From contig NZ_CP023702.1 in the NCBI RefSeq assembly GCF_008704555.1, positions 3,844,001-3,908,000 of the forward strand: a DNA stretch of 64,000 bases, given 5' to 3'. The notes below the pieces were generated by a model. That model was not told where the DNA came from. It did no database searches and saw only the letters and a list, made by a program, of their open reading frames with translations. Every line of letters starts with the position of its first letter. Position 1 is the first letter of the stretch. The position numbers and the translations under genes were made by a program. The stretch is from Streptomyces nitrosporeus. GTDB lineage: Bacteria > Actinomycetota > Actinomycetes > Streptomycetales > Streptomycetaceae. Positions 1 through 8,558 of the stretch are shown one piece after another.

Positions 1-450
1 TGTGGTGAGCCGGGTCCGGTCGAGATAGGTGCCGTTGGTGGACCCGAGGTCCTCGACGATCCACTGGCCGTCCCGGTCCGGGTAGATCCTGGCATGCCTG
101 CTGGAGGCGTAGTCGTCGTCCAGCACGATCGTCGAGTCATGGGCGCGGCCCAGGGTGATGGTCTGCCCCTGGAGTGCGACCGTGGTGCCGGTCAGCGTGC
201 CTTCGGAGACGACCAGTTTGGTGGGCGCGCCGCGCCGCTGGCGCCCGGACTGCTGGCGCTGCGGCGGCGGTGCCGCGGCCTGCCGGCCGCCCTGCTGCGG
301 ACGGGCGTCGCTCACCGTGCGGCGTGAGCCGCGCTGTGTGACACGCGTGCCGAACAGGTCGCTGCGGATGACCTGTACGGCCACGATCACGAACAGCCAC
401 AGAACAGCCAGGAAACCTAGCCGCATGACCGTGAGGGTCAGCTCTGACAT
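1..450 (-). CDS. fhaB: FHA-domain membrane protein FhaB/FipA-like, partial (3' end outside window)
   Basis: The start codon at 450 follows a purine-rich stretch and lies 10 bp after the fhaA stop, so the two genes are co-transcribed. The first 150 codons are visible. Residues about 10-28 form one hydrophobic segment, followed by a Gln/Arg/Pro-rich linker and an FHA domain with the conserved GR..., SSRHA and GSTNGT motifs. FHA domains bind phosphothreonine. In actinobacteria this protein is a substrate or partner of PknB-type kinases and is linked to cell division and peptidoglycan control. The C-terminus is cut by the window edge. Confidence 0.9.
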   Translation of the reverse strand, partial: MSELTLTVMRLGFLAVLWLFVIVAVQVIRSDLFGTRVTQRGSRRTVSDARPQQGGRQAAAPPPQRQQSGRQRRGAPTKLVVSEGTLTGTTVALQGQTITLGRAHDSTIVLDDDYASSRHARIYPDRDGQWIVEDLGSTNGTYLDRTRLTT

Positions 451-460
451 TGCCCCCGCT

Positions 461-1321
461 TCACCCTTCGGCTTGCCGGTAAACGATGGTGGTGCTGCCC
501 ACGACGATCCGCGAGCCGTCGCGGAGCGTAGCGCGGGTGGTGTGCTGCCCGTCCACCACGATGCCGTTGGTGGACCCGAGGTCCTGGATCGTCGAGGGCG
601 TTCCGGTCCGGATCTCGCAGTGCCGGCGCGATACGCCGGGGTCGTCGATCCGCACGTCGGCGTCGGTGCTCCGGCCCATCACCAACGTCGGGCGGGAGAT
701 CTGGTGGCGGGTGCCGTTGATCTCGATCCAGCGCCGCACCTGGGCGTCCGGCGCGGGGCCGGGCGCGGGCTGCGCGCGCCAGTCGCCGGCCGGTCCGCCC
801 GAGCGTGCGCCCGGCGGCGGGGCCGCGGGCATGGGCGGGGCGGCGGCGGGCGGGTAGCCGTAACCGCCGGGCGCCTGCGGGGCGCCGGGGCGGTTCGGCT
901 GGGCGTAGGGAGCGGGGGCGGCCTGCTGGCCTCCCTGTTGTGACGAACTCGACGCCAGCGTGCGGCTGCGGACGCGGTAGAGACCCGTGTCCAGGTCGTC
1001 CGCCTTCTCCAGGTGGACCTTGATGGGGCCCATGAAGGTGTACCGCTGCTGCTTGGCGTAGTCCCGGACCAGTCCGGACAGTTCGTCGCCGAGCTGGCCG
1101 GAGTAGGGGCTGAGGCGTTCGTAGTCCGGCGTGCTGAGTTCGACGATGAAGTCGTTGGGTACGACGGTCCGCTCGCGGTTCCAGATCGTCGCGTTGTTGT
1201 CGCATTCGCGCTGCAGGGCACCGGCGATCTCTACCGGCTGCACCTCGGACTTGAAGACCTTGGCGAAGGTGCCATTGACCAGACCTTCGAGACGCTGCTC
1301 GAAACGCTTCATGACTCCCAT
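461..1321 (-). CDS. fhaA: FHA-domain protein FhaA (DUF3662 + FHA)
   Basis: The protein has 286 residues. Residues 1-115 match the DUF3662 domain (start MGVMKRFEQRLE), about 75 Pro/Gly/Ala-rich residues follow, and a C-terminal FHA domain carries RSTDADVRI, SRRHCEI and GSTNG. FhaA binds phosphothreonine on membrane partners such as MviN in mycobacteria and restrains peptidoglycan synthesis; that role is from family knowledge. ATG 1321 is chosen because a GGAGGAGG sequence sits just upstream; an in-frame ATG at 1312 is less well placed. The gene leads into fhaB. A longer open frame upstream has no supporting ribosome site and covers noncoding sequence. Confidence 0.92.
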   Translation of the reverse strand: MGVMKRFEQRLEGLVNGTFAKVFKSEVQPVEIAGALQRECDNNATIWNRERTVVPNDFIVELSTPDYERLSPYSGQLGDELSGLVRDYAKQQRYTFMGPIKVHLEKADDLDTGLYRVRSRTLASSSSQQGGQQAAPAPYAQPNRPGAPQAPGGYGYPPAAAPPMPAAPPPGARSGGPAGDWRAQPAPGPAPDAQVRRWIEINGTRHQISRPTLVMGRSTDADVRIDDPGVSRRHCEIRTGTPSTIQDLGSTNGIVVDGQHTTRATLRDGSRIVVGSTTIVYRQAEG

Positions 1322-1636
1322 GGGGCACCTCCTCCGGTGTGGTCGTCCCTGTACTGCTTGCTGATCGTATCCACGCGTGGGGAAATCAGCTGGTTCCCCT
1401 TGTCCGTGCGGTGGATGAGTGTCACCCCTCACACGGATCGTAGAGGTGGCCTCCTGCCAGTGTCCCGCACTCCGGGCGCACTCAGAAGGAGTGGGGGCGG
1501 GCTCGTGGGGTTCCCGCTTCCCTCCGTGGGTCCCGCGAAACAACGGATGTGATTCCACCCCCGCCGACGTGCTAATCTTCCGGATGTCGCCAGGGGCTCG
1601 CACCGAAAGGTGAGAGGGCCTGGAAACACCACTCAT
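1322..1636. promoter_or_regulatory. Intergenic region between fhaA and tRNA-Leu with candidate promoters
   Basis: This 315-bp spacer holds the 5' region of the fha operon on the minus strand and the leader of the tRNA on the plus strand. A possible tRNA promoter is TGTGAT at 1549-1554 with TAATCT at 1573-1578 and an 18-bp spacer, about 60 bp upstream of the tRNA. No convincing gene is seen in it. The promoter assignment is by eye only. Confidence 0.3.
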
Positions 1637-1719
1637 GCGCGAGTGGCGGAACGGCAGACGCGCTGGCTTCAGGTGCCAGTGTCCTAACGGACGTGGGGGT
1701 TCAAATCCCCCCTCGCGCA
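1637..1719 (+). tRNA. tRNA-Leu (anticodon CAG)
   Basis: The 83-nt sequence folds as a class II tRNA. The acceptor stem pairs GCGCGAG (1637-1643) with CTCGCGC (1712-1718), A1719 is the discriminator, the anticodon stem CTGGC/GCCAG encloses the loop TTCAGGT with CAG, and the T arm is GGGGGTTCAAATCCCCC. The long variable arm is typical of tRNA-Leu. CCA is not encoded. No integrase gene or repeated 3' tRNA end is visible nearby. Confidence 0.97.
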
Positions 1720-1760
1720 CAGGTCGGACACCGATGAGGTGTCCTGGCAGTACCGACGGG

Positions 1761-1794
1761 AAGGTCGGCACCGAGATATCGGTGCCGACCTTTT
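1761..1794 (+). terminator. Rho-independent-type terminator after tRNA-Leu
   Basis: A perfect 14-bp stem (AAGGTCGGCACCGA at 1761-1774 with its complement at 1779-1792) closes a GATA loop and is followed by a short T run. It lies between the tRNA and the convergent 3' end of the chorismate synthase gene, so it can insulate both. Confidence 0.85.
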
Positions 1795-1925
1795 CGCTGT
1801 ACCCGGAGGCTCGGGGGCCGGGCGTGTCCGGGCCGGGCGGACGGGTTGTGGGGACGGTCACACGGGAGCGCCGGCGACCGCCGCGGGGCGGCCGCCGAGC
1901 GTCCGAGGCCGTCATGGGCGTCTCG

Positions 1926-3110
1926 TCACCGGATGCGGAGGTGGTCGAGGTACGACCGCACGTTGCGCCGGGTCTCGGCGACGCTGTCGCCGCCGAACTT
2001 CTCGGTGACGGCGTCCGCGAGGACCAGCGCCACCATCGCCTCGGCCACGATCCCGGCTGCCGGGACCGCGCACACGTCGGAGCGCTGGTGGTGGGCCCGC
2101 GTGGCCTCCCCCGTGGCGACGTCCACCGTGGCGAGCGCGCGCGGGACGGTCGCGATCGGTTTCATCGCGGCCCGTACGCGCAGCGGTTCACCCGTGGACA
2201 GGCCGCCCTCGGTGCCGCCCGAGCGGCCCGTCGAACGCCGGATGCCGTCCTGGGTGTTCACGATCTCGTCGTGCGCCCTGGAGCCGGGCACCCGGGCCAG
2301 GCCGAAGCCGTCGCCGACCTCGACGCCCTTGATGGCCTGGATCCCCATCAGCGCGGCGGCGAGCCGGGCGTCCAGCCTGCGGTCCCAGTGCACGTGCGAG
2401 CCGAGGCCGACCGGGACGCCGTAGGCGAGGACCTCGACCACACCGCCGAGGGTGTCGCCGTCCTTGTGGGCCTGGCCGATCTCCGCGACCATCGCCTTGG
2501 AGGCCGCCAGGTCCAGGCAGCGCACCGGATCCTCGTCCAGCCTCGCCGTGTCCGCGGGCGTCGGGCACATCCCGTACGGGGCCTTGACCGAGGCCAGCTC
2601 CACCACATGCGAGACGACCTCGACACCGGCCGCCTCCTTGAGGAAGGACCGGGCCACCGCGCCCAGCGCCACCCGGGCCGCCGTCTCCCGCGCCGAGGCG
2701 CGCTCCAGGACCGGCCGGGCCTCGTCGAAGCCGTACTTCTGCATGCCCGCGAGGTCCGCGTGCCCGGGGCGGGGGCGGGTCAGCGGGGCGTTGCGTGCCA
2801 GGGCCGCGAGTTCGGCGGGATCCACGGGATCGGCCGACATGACCTTCTCCCACCTGGGCCACTCGGTGTTGCCGACCATGACCGCGATCGGGGAGCCCAG
2901 CGAAAGGCCGTGGCGCACCCCGCCGAGGAAGGTGATCTCGTCCTGCTCGAAGTTCATCCGCGCCCCGCGGCCATGGCCCAGGCGCCGCCGGGCCAGATGG
3001 TCCGCCACCAGCCCGGTGGTGACGGGGACGCCGGCGGGCAGGCCCTCCAGGGTCGCCACGAGTGCCGGTCCGTGGGACTCCCCCGCGGTCAGCCAGCGCA
3101 CATTACCCAT
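1926..3110 (-). CDS. aroC: Chorismate synthase (cluster-associated)
   Basis: The enzyme eliminates phosphate from 5-enolpyruvylshikimate-3-phosphate to give chorismate and needs reduced FMN. The 394 residues cover the full family, with the GNxxGxxxxxxGESHG-type N-terminus (TAGESHGPA) and the Arg/His-rich FMN-binding motifs including RRLGHGRGARM. ATG 3110 follows a GAAGGA ribosome site. It is the last gene of a minus-strand series containing DAHP synthase, chorismate mutase and prephenate dehydratase. In Streptomyces the housekeeping aroC normally sits with aroK/aroB, so this is probably an extra, pathway-dedicated copy; that inference needs the rest of the genome. Confidence 0.95.
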   Translation of the reverse strand: MGNVRWLTAGESHGPALVATLEGLPAGVPVTTGLVADHLARRRLGHGRGARMNFEQDEITFLGGVRHGLSLGSPIAVMVGNTEWPRWEKVMSADPVDPAELAALARNAPLTRPRPGHADLAGMQKYGFDEARPVLERASARETAARVALGAVARSFLKEAAGVEVVSHVVELASVKAPYGMCPTPADTARLDEDPVRCLDLAASKAMVAEIGQAHKDGDTLGGVVEVLAYGVPVGLGSHVHWDRRLDARLAAALMGIQAIKGVEVGDGFGLARVPGSRAHDEIVNTQDGIRRSTGRSGGTEGGLSTGEPLRVRAAMKPIATVPRALATVDVATGEATRAHHQRSDVCAVPAAGIVAEAMVALVLADAVTEKFGGDSVAETRRNVRSYLDHLRIR

Positions 3111-3164
3111 GGTGTTTTGTGTCCTTCGCTCCGTGCCGGCCGGCCTTGGTCACATACGGGTCCA

Positions 3165-4493
3165 TCAACGGTCCCGGTACGTCTCTGCGACGAGGAACGC
3201 CAGGTCGAGGGCCTGGCTCCGGTTGAGCCGCGGGTCGCACGCGGTCTCGTACCGGTCCTTCAGGTCCGCGTCCAGGATCTCGTCACCGCCGCCGACGCAC
3301 TCGGTGACGTCGTCGCCGGTCAGTTCGACGTGGATGCCGCCGGGGTGGGTCCCCAGGCCGTGGTGCACCTCGAAGAACCCCTTGACCTCGTCCAGGACGT
3401 CATCGAACGTGCGGGTCTTGTACCCGCTCTCGGAGGAGAAGGTGTTGCCGTGCATCGGGTCGCACTGCCACACCACGCGGGCTCCGGACGCCGTGACCTT
3501 CTCGACCAGTCCGGGCAGCCTGTCGCGGACCCGGGCCGCGCCCATCCTGGTGATGAACGTCAGCCGGCCCGGCTCACGGCCGGGGTCCAGCTTCTCGATC
3601 AGCGCCAGCGCGTCGTCCGCGGTGGTGGCCGGGCCGAGCTTGACTCCGATCGGGTTGCGGATCTTCGACGCGAACTCGACGTGCGCGCCGTCCAGCCGGC
3701 GGGTGCGCTCACCGATCCACACCATGTGCCCGGAGACGTCGTACAGTTCGCCGCTGCGGGAGTCGGTACGGGTCAGGGCTGCCTCGTAGTCCAGCACGAG
3801 AGCCTCGTGACTGGCGTAGAACTCGACGGTCCGCAGTTCCTCCGCGTCCATCCCACAGGCACGCATGAAGGCGAGCGCCTTGTCGATCTCCCCGGCCAGC
3901 TGCTCGTAGCGCTTGCCCGAGGGGGACATCGCGACGAAGTCCTGGTTCCAGGCGTGCACCTGGCGCAGGTCCGCGTAGCCGCCCGTGGTGAAGGCGCGTA
4001 CCAGGTTCAGCGTCGCCGCCGACGCGTGGTACATCCGCTTGAGCCGCTCCGGGTCCGGGGTGCGGGACTCCGGGGTGAACTCGGTGCCGTTGACCGAGTC
4101 GCCCCGGTAGACGGGCAGTTCGACGCCGTTCCGTGTCTCGGTGTCCCGGGAGCGGGGCTTGGAGTACTGGCCGGCGATCCGGCCCACCTTCACCACGGGG
4201 ACGGAGGCCGCGTAGGTCAGTACGGCCGCCATCTGCAGCAGCGTCTTCAGCTTGCTCCGGATCTGCTCGACGCCGACCTTGTCGAAGGTCTCGGCGCAGT
4301 CGCCGCCCTGGAGCAGGAACGCTTCCCCCCGGGCGACCGCGGCGAGTCGCGAGCGGAGCAGGTCGCATTCACCCGCGAAGACCAGCGGTGGACGGGACTC
4401 GAGTTCGGCGACCACGCCGCGCAGGGCCTCCGGGTCGGGCCACGGGGGCTGCTGAGCCGCCGGGAACGAGCGGTACGAGTGGATATTGCTCAT
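3165..4493 (-). CDS. aroH: Class II (plant-type) DAHP synthase
   Basis: The enzyme condenses phosphoenolpyruvate and erythrose-4-phosphate to 3-deoxy-D-arabino-heptulosonate-7-phosphate, the entry step of the shikimate pathway. The 442-residue protein has the class II hallmarks: GGDCAETF near residue 63 (metal-binding Cys), GRIAGQYSKPRS, and WQCDPMHGNT. It is flanked by aroC 54 bp downstream and pheA 140 bp upstream on the same strand. A dedicated first-step enzyme inside a secondary-metabolite cluster usually serves to raise flux when primary enzymes are feedback-inhibited. Its own allosteric state cannot be read from the sequence. Confidence 0.95.
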   Translation of the reverse strand: MSNIHSYRSFPAAQQPPWPDPEALRGVVAELESRPPLVFAGECDLLRSRLAAVARGEAFLLQGGDCAETFDKVGVEQIRSKLKTLLQMAAVLTYAASVPVVKVGRIAGQYSKPRSRDTETRNGVELPVYRGDSVNGTEFTPESRTPDPERLKRMYHASAATLNLVRAFTTGGYADLRQVHAWNQDFVAMSPSGKRYEQLAGEIDKALAFMRACGMDAEELRTVEFYASHEALVLDYEAALTRTDSRSGELYDVSGHMVWIGERTRRLDGAHVEFASKIRNPIGVKLGPATTADDALALIEKLDPGREPGRLTFITRMGAARVRDRLPGLVEKVTASGARVVWQCDPMHGNTFSSESGYKTRTFDDVLDEVKGFFEVHHGLGTHPGGIHVELTGDDVTECVGGGDEILDADLKDRYETACDPRLNRSQALDLAFLVAETYRDR

Positions 4494-4633
4494 GCTGGAC
4501 CGGCGGTGGCTCCGGAGTGCCGGGCCACCGCCTTTCCCTCTCTGGTCTGGCTCGCACGGGAACGCGGGACGACGCTGTCACGCCTTGTCACTGCCGCCCG
4601 TGGCGGCCGCTGCCGGCCGCCACGGGGCCTTCC

Positions 4634-5575
4634 TCACGCCACGAACGCGTCACCGGCTCGCAGCACTTCGAGCCACTCCTCGGAACTGCGGCTCCCGAGC
4701 GCCCCGGCCTGCGCGTCCACGACGGGGCCGGGCTCCGGGGCCCCCGCGTGCGGATAGCTGCCCAGGAAGCACACGTTGATCCCCTTCCGGTGCAGAGCCA
4801 TGATCGCCAGCCCCACCCCCTCGTCGTCGATGTGCCCGTTGACGTCGAGGAAGAAGTGGTAGCTGCCGAGACCGGTACCGGCGGGCCAGGACTGCACCCA
4901 GGTCACATCGACGCCCCGGCCGGAGAAGGAGGCCAGGAGATCCGTCACCGGGCGCCCCCTGACCTCGTCGGCCGGCAGCAGGAACGAACTGCGGTCACGG
5001 CCGGTCGGGGCGGGGGCGGGGGCGGCCCTGCGCAGGGCGACGAACCGGGTGATCGCGTCCTCGCGCTCACCGATGCCCGAGGCGAGGACCTCGAGACCGT
5101 ACCGTTCGGCGGCGACGGGGGCGGCGATGGCCGCGTCGCACGCCAGATCGGACTCGGAGACCTCCCGCGCGGCGCTCGCCGTCGACGTGGAGAGCAGCAC
5201 CCGGGCATTCGGCAGCCGCCCGGCCAGCCACTGGCGGCACTGCCCGTGGGCGTGCGGATGGCTCAGTACGCGCTGGATGTCGTCGAGCCGGGTGCCGGGC
5301 TTGGCCATCAGCGAGAATCCGACGGGCAGCTCGATCTCGGCGGTGATGTGCAGGGTGTTGCCGCTGCCCGCCAGTTCGTCCAGGGTGGCGGGGACCACGC
5401 CCCTGACCGAGTTCTCCAGCGGTACCACGGCGGTGGAGACCGTACCGTCGCGCACGGCGTCCAGCGCCGTGCCCACCGTGGTGAAAGGCGTCCACGGGGA
5501 ACCCGTGGCTGCCGGAAGCAGTCTCAGGGCCGCTTCCGCGAAGGTTCCGCGCGGGCCCAGATAGGCATAGGTCAT
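4634..5575 (-). CDS. pheA: Prephenate dehydratase with divergent ACT domain
   Basis: The enzyme converts prephenate to phenylpyruvate. The 313-residue protein has an N-terminal catalytic domain (YLGPRGTFAE, ENSVRGVV, and the diagnostic TRF at 176-178) and a C-terminal ACT domain from about residue 197. The ACT phenylalanine-binding motif normally written ESRP reads QSWP (228-231), and the GALV-type motif reads RPVTDLL. This suggests loss of phenylalanine feedback control, an inference. ATG 5575 is used because it begins the conserved MTYAYLGPRGT block; the ribosome site is weak and the start lies 10 bp after the chorismate mutase stop, so coupling is likely. Confidence 0.93.
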   Translation of the reverse strand: MTYAYLGPRGTFAEAALRLLPAATGSPWTPFTTVGTALDAVRDGTVSTAVVPLENSVRGVVPATLDELAGSGNTLHITAEIELPVGFSLMAKPGTRLDDIQRVLSHPHAHGQCRQWLAGRLPNARVLLSTSTASAAREVSESDLACDAAIAAPVAAERYGLEVLASGIGEREDAITRFVALRRAAPAPAPTGRDRSSFLLPADEVRGRPVTDLLASFSGRGVDVTWVQSWPAGTGLGSYHFFLDVNGHIDDEGVGLAIMALHRKGINVCFLGSYPHAGAPEPGPVVDAQAGALGSRSSEEWLEVLRAGDAFVA

Positions 5576-5585
5576 CGGGCATCCA

Positions 5586-5888
5586 CTACTTACCGGTGCC
5601 GCCGCGGGACAACCGCAACACCAGCATCGCGACCTCGGTCCCGAGCCGGCCGAGCGAGGCGCGGTAGCGGTCGATGATCTGGGCCTCACGGGCCACGGCG
5701 AGCTGCGGTCCGCCTGCGGCCTTGCGGATCTCCTGGATCTCGGCGGAGACGGCGACGCGCTGTTCGATCAGCGCTATCAGCCGGCCGTCGATCTCATCGA
5801 TACGGGCACGGCGCTGCAGGATGGCGGCGTCGGCATCCGGGGCGTCGACGGGGACGCCGGTGCGCGGGCCGGCGGTGTTGCTGGGCAC
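5586..5888 (-). CDS. Chorismate mutase, AroQ type
   Basis: The 100-residue all-helical enzyme would rearrange chorismate to prephenate, feeding the adjacent dehydratase. Visible AroQ features include the RIDEIDGRLIALIEQR helix, AREAQII and the EVAMLVLRLSRG end. The GTG start at 5888 is chosen because AAGGAGA lies 7 bp upstream; the ATG 42 bp further upstream has no ribosome site. The gene sits between the condensing enzyme and pheA, so one transcript would supply phenylpyruvate from chorismate in two steps. It is a stand-alone mutase, not fused to a dehydratase or dehydrogenase. Confidence 0.9.
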   Translation of the reverse strand: MPSNTAGPRTGVPVDAPDADAAILQRRARIDEIDGRLIALIEQRVAVSAEIQEIRKAAGGPQLAVAREAQIIDRYRASLGRLGTEVAMLVLRLSRGGTGK

Positions 5889-5944
5889 GGAAAGTCTCCT
5901 TACGGCGGGATGTGTGCGGAAGGCCGGCACGGGGCCGGGCCTGA

Positions 5945-7126
5945 TCAGGACGCCGGCACGAGCGTGCGCCCGAGCTCCAGCGCCAGCCTCGCCTTGACGA
6001 TGTCCAGGTCCTCGCAGTCGCCGCCGGCCCGCTCGGCGATGTGCACCCGGTAGAGCTCGTGCAGCCGCTCGTCGTCGACCTCGACGCCCAGCTGTTCCAG
6101 CAGGTGGCGCAGCACGGCCCGGCCGGAGTGGCGGCCGATCAGCAGGGAGCGCTCACGGCCGAACCGGGAGGGCTCCACGTACTCGTACGTCTCCGGGTTG
6201 GCCAGGATGCCCTGCTGGTGGATGCCCGCGGTGGTGCCGAAGGCGTACGTCCCGAAGATCGCCTTGTTGCGCGGCTGCTCCAGCCGGATGATCCCGCGCA
6301 ACGCCGTGTACGCCGCGTACATGGCGGAGATGTCGATGTCCGTGTGGACCTTGAGGTGGTCGCTCTTGTACGCGAGCACACCGGCCAGCTCCTCCAGGGC
6401 CGTGTTGCCCGCGCGTTCCCCGATGCCGCCGAGGGTCGCCTGGACCTCGTCCGCGCCGGCCTCGATGCCCGCGAGGGCGTTGGCGAGCGACAGCCCGAAG
6501 TCGTCGTGGCAGTGCGTGGACAGCCTGATCGGGGCCGGGGCCCAGCGGCGGATCTTGCCGATGAGCGTGCCGTACTGGTCGGGGGTGGTGCAGCCGGAGG
6601 TGTCGGCGATGATGACGCAGGTGGCGCCGGCCTCCACGGCGCTCTCGGTGAGCGCCTGGAGGAAACCGTCCTCGCTGCGGGTGGCGTCCTCGATCCCGAC
6701 GGAGATGTGCTCGACGCCCAGGGAGCGGGCGAAGGCCACCGTGTCCACCACCTCGGCGACGGACTGCTCGCGGGTGATGCCGCGCTTGTACTTCAGGTGC
6801 AGATCGCTGCCGGTGGCGACCATCTGGACCTCGTGGTTCACCGTCCCGCCGGCCTCCACCGCGGTTTCCACGTCACGGCGGGTGGTGCGGGAGAAGGTGG
6901 CGAAGCGGGCCGAGGTCAGCTCTTTCGAGATGAGCCGGGTGGCTTCGAAGTCGCTGGGCGACGAGGCGGGGAATCCGGCCTCCACCGAATCCACCCCGAG
7001 CGCCTCGATCCGCAGGGCCATGTCCAGCTTCTGCTCGGGGTTCATCGCATTCGCGGGAGCCTGTTCGCCGTCACGAAGAGTGGTGTCGAAGACAGATATG
7101 CGCCGGGTGGCACGCTGGTCGGACAT
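5945..7126 (-). CDS. 2-isopropylmalate/homocitrate synthase-family condensing enzyme (HphA/benzylmalate synthase candidate)
   Basis: The 393-residue protein belongs to the DRE-TIM acetyl-CoA transferase family. It has DTTLRDGEQ (residues 14-22), the metal site HCHDD (205-209) and GGIGERAGNTALEEL. These enzymes add the acetyl group of acetyl-CoA to a 2-keto acid. Unlike true LeuA (over 500 residues) it lacks the C-terminal leucine-sensing domain and is the length of HphA and NifV types. Its place directly upstream of chorismate mutase and prephenate dehydratase suggests phenylpyruvate as acceptor, giving 2-benzylmalate; this is inference. ATG 7126 follows GGGGGAGAG. Homocitrate synthase activity is the main alternative. 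Confidence 0.85.
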   Translation of the reverse strand: MSDQRATRRISVFDTTLRDGEQAPANAMNPEQKLDMALRIEALGVDSVEAGFPASSPSDFEATRLISKELTSARFATFSRTTRRDVETAVEAGGTVNHEVQMVATGSDLHLKYKRGITREQSVAEVVDTVAFARSLGVEHISVGIEDATRSEDGFLQALTESAVEAGATCVIIADTSGCTTPDQYGTLIGKIRRWAPAPIRLSTHCHDDFGLSLANALAGIEAGADEVQATLGGIGERAGNTALEELAGVLAYKSDHLKVHTDIDISAMYAAYTALRGIIRLEQPRNKAIFGTYAFGTTAGIHQQGILANPETYEYVEPSRFGRERSLLIGRHSGRAVLRHLLEQLGVEVDDERLHELYRVHIAERAGGDCEDLDIVKARLALELGRTLVPAS

Positions 7127-7235
7127 TGCTCTCTCCCCCTGGAGTTCCCATAAGAATTGCGTCATCCGTGCTCAATGCTGTTTCTCTTCCGCCACCGGAC
7201 CGGTGGGGCGGCCCGGTGGCATCGCGCCGCTCAGC

Positions 7236-8414
7236 TCACCGTTTCGTCAGAGCCGACGAGAGGCGGGTGACCGCCTCCTCGATGACCTCCCGCGACGTGG
7301 CGAAGGAAAGGCGCACATGCCCTTCCCCGCCCGGCCCGAAGGCCGACCCGGGGGTCAGGGCCACGCCCGCCTCACGCAGCGCCCAGGAGGCGAACCCGGT
7401 GCTCGTCGCGAACCCGGTGCGGCGGATGTCGGCGAAGGCGTAGAAGGCCCCCTCCGGTGGAGGACAGGACACCCCGGGAAGGGAGTCGAGGCCCGCGACG
7501 ATCAGCTCGCGCCGCGCCGCGTACTCCTCGACCATGTCCTGGACGAAGTCCTGCCGGCCGGTCAGCGCCGCGACACCGCCCCGCTGGACGAACGAGCCGG
7601 CACAGCCGACCGTGTGCTCCTGGGCCTTGAGCACCTGGCCGATGACCTCGGCGGAGCCCGCGACGTATCCGAGCCGCCAGCCGGTCATCGCGTAGCCCTT
7701 GGAGAATCCGTTGACCGTGAGCGTGCGTTCGGCGCATCCGGGGAAGCCGGCCAGTGTGAGGTGCTCGCCGCCGTCGTACCGGATCTTCTCGTAGATCTCG
7801 TCGGCGATGATGAAAAGGTCGTGCGCGACGGCGAAATCCGCTATGTCCTGGGCCTCTTCGCGGGACAGCACCCGTCCGGTCGGGTTGTTCGGGGTGTTCA
7901 CCAGAACGGCTTTGCTGCGGGGCGACACCCGGCTTTCGAGAAGCTCCCGGGTGATGCGGAAACCGTCGTCCGCGCTCAGTTCGGCCGGCACCGGACGGGC
8001 CCCGGCGAGCTGGGCCATGGACGTGTAGCTGACCCAGCTGGGTGTGGGGATGATCAGCTCGTCGTCCGGGTCCAGGACCGCGAGCAACGAGATGAACAGC
8101 GCGTGCTTGGCGGACGGGGTGATGATGACGTCGGTCGCGGGATCGGTGACCAGCGCGTTGTCCTTCGCCAGTTTCTCGCTGACGGCCTCGCGCAGCGGGA
8201 GCAGGCCCCGGCTGGGTGTGTAGTGCGTGAACCCCTCGCCCAGCGCGGCGCTCGCCTCGGCCGCGATGTGGTCCGCGGTCGCGAAGTCCGGTTCCCCGCC
8301 GTTGAGATCGAGAACCTTGACGCCCTGCGCCCGAAGGGCGTGGACCTGGTCGAGCAGGGCTACGGTGGCCGACCTCTCGAGCTTCGAGAAGCGGGTCGCC
8401 ATACGGTTCTTCAC
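7236..8414 (-). CDS. PLP-dependent aminotransferase, class I/II
   Basis: The 392-residue fold-type I aminotransferase has the NTPNNPTG motif (about 173-180), ADEIYE and the PLP lysine Lys239 in NGFSKGYAMTGWR. It resembles AspC/aromatic aminotransferases of the Igamma type. In this operon the likely substrate is the elongated aromatic keto acid, giving an amino acid such as homophenylalanine. The GTG start at 8414 follows GAGGGGGA; an internal ATG at 8402 is possible. A strong hairpin lies 37 bp upstream, so this gene may head its own transcript including the condensing enzyme and the aromatic supply genes. Confidence 0.9.
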   Translation of the reverse strand: MKNRMATRFSKLERSATVALLDQVHALRAQGVKVLDLNGGEPDFATADHIAAEASAALGEGFTHYTPSRGLLPLREAVSEKLAKDNALVTDPATDVIITPSAKHALFISLLAVLDPDDELIIPTPSWVSYTSMAQLAGARPVPAELSADDGFRITRELLESRVSPRSKAVLVNTPNNPTGRVLSREEAQDIADFAVAHDLFIIADEIYEKIRYDGGEHLTLAGFPGCAERTLTVNGFSKGYAMTGWRLGYVAGSAEVIGQVLKAQEHTVGCAGSFVQRGGVAALTGRQDFVQDMVEEYAARRELIVAGLDSLPGVSCPPPEGAFYAFADIRRTGFATSTGFASWALREAGVALTPGSAFGPGGEGHVRLSFATSREVIEEAVTRLSSALTKR

Positions 8415-8450
8415 GGAAGTGTTCCCCCTCTGATGGATCTCGGTACGGCG

Positions 8451-8496
8451 CGGGCGGGAGAGAGACGCGGGTGGGGTCGCGCCTCTCTCCCGCCCG
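8451..8496 (-). terminator. Strong intercistronic hairpin upstream of the aminotransferase gene
   Basis: CGGGCGGGAGAGAGACGCG (8451-8469) pairs with 8478-8496 over 19 bp with one mismatch and an 8-nt loop. It lies after the NmrA-like gene and before the aminotransferase start. No T tract follows. It may terminate the upstream transcript, stabilise mRNA ends, or act as an attenuator. Confidence 0.55.
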
Positions 8497-8558
8497 GCGG
8501 GTGAGCCGGCTCCCGGGGCCCGTGCTCCCGGCAGCCGCGTCGGCTACGGGCCGGAGGC

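Noticed and set aside
461..1915. Extended FhaA start upstream of 1321
   Set aside because: It would cover the tRNA-Leu and terminator. The GGAGGAGG site at 1321 defines the start.
1720..1925. Phage attachment site at the tRNA-Leu 3' end
   Set aside because: No second copy of the tRNA 3' end and no integrase in the window.
1635..4757. Very long plus-strand open frame opposite aroC and DAHP synthase
   Set aside because: It runs through the tRNA and antisense to two clear enzymes, is Arg/Gly/Val-rich without motifs, and reflects the GC-rich third-position pattern.
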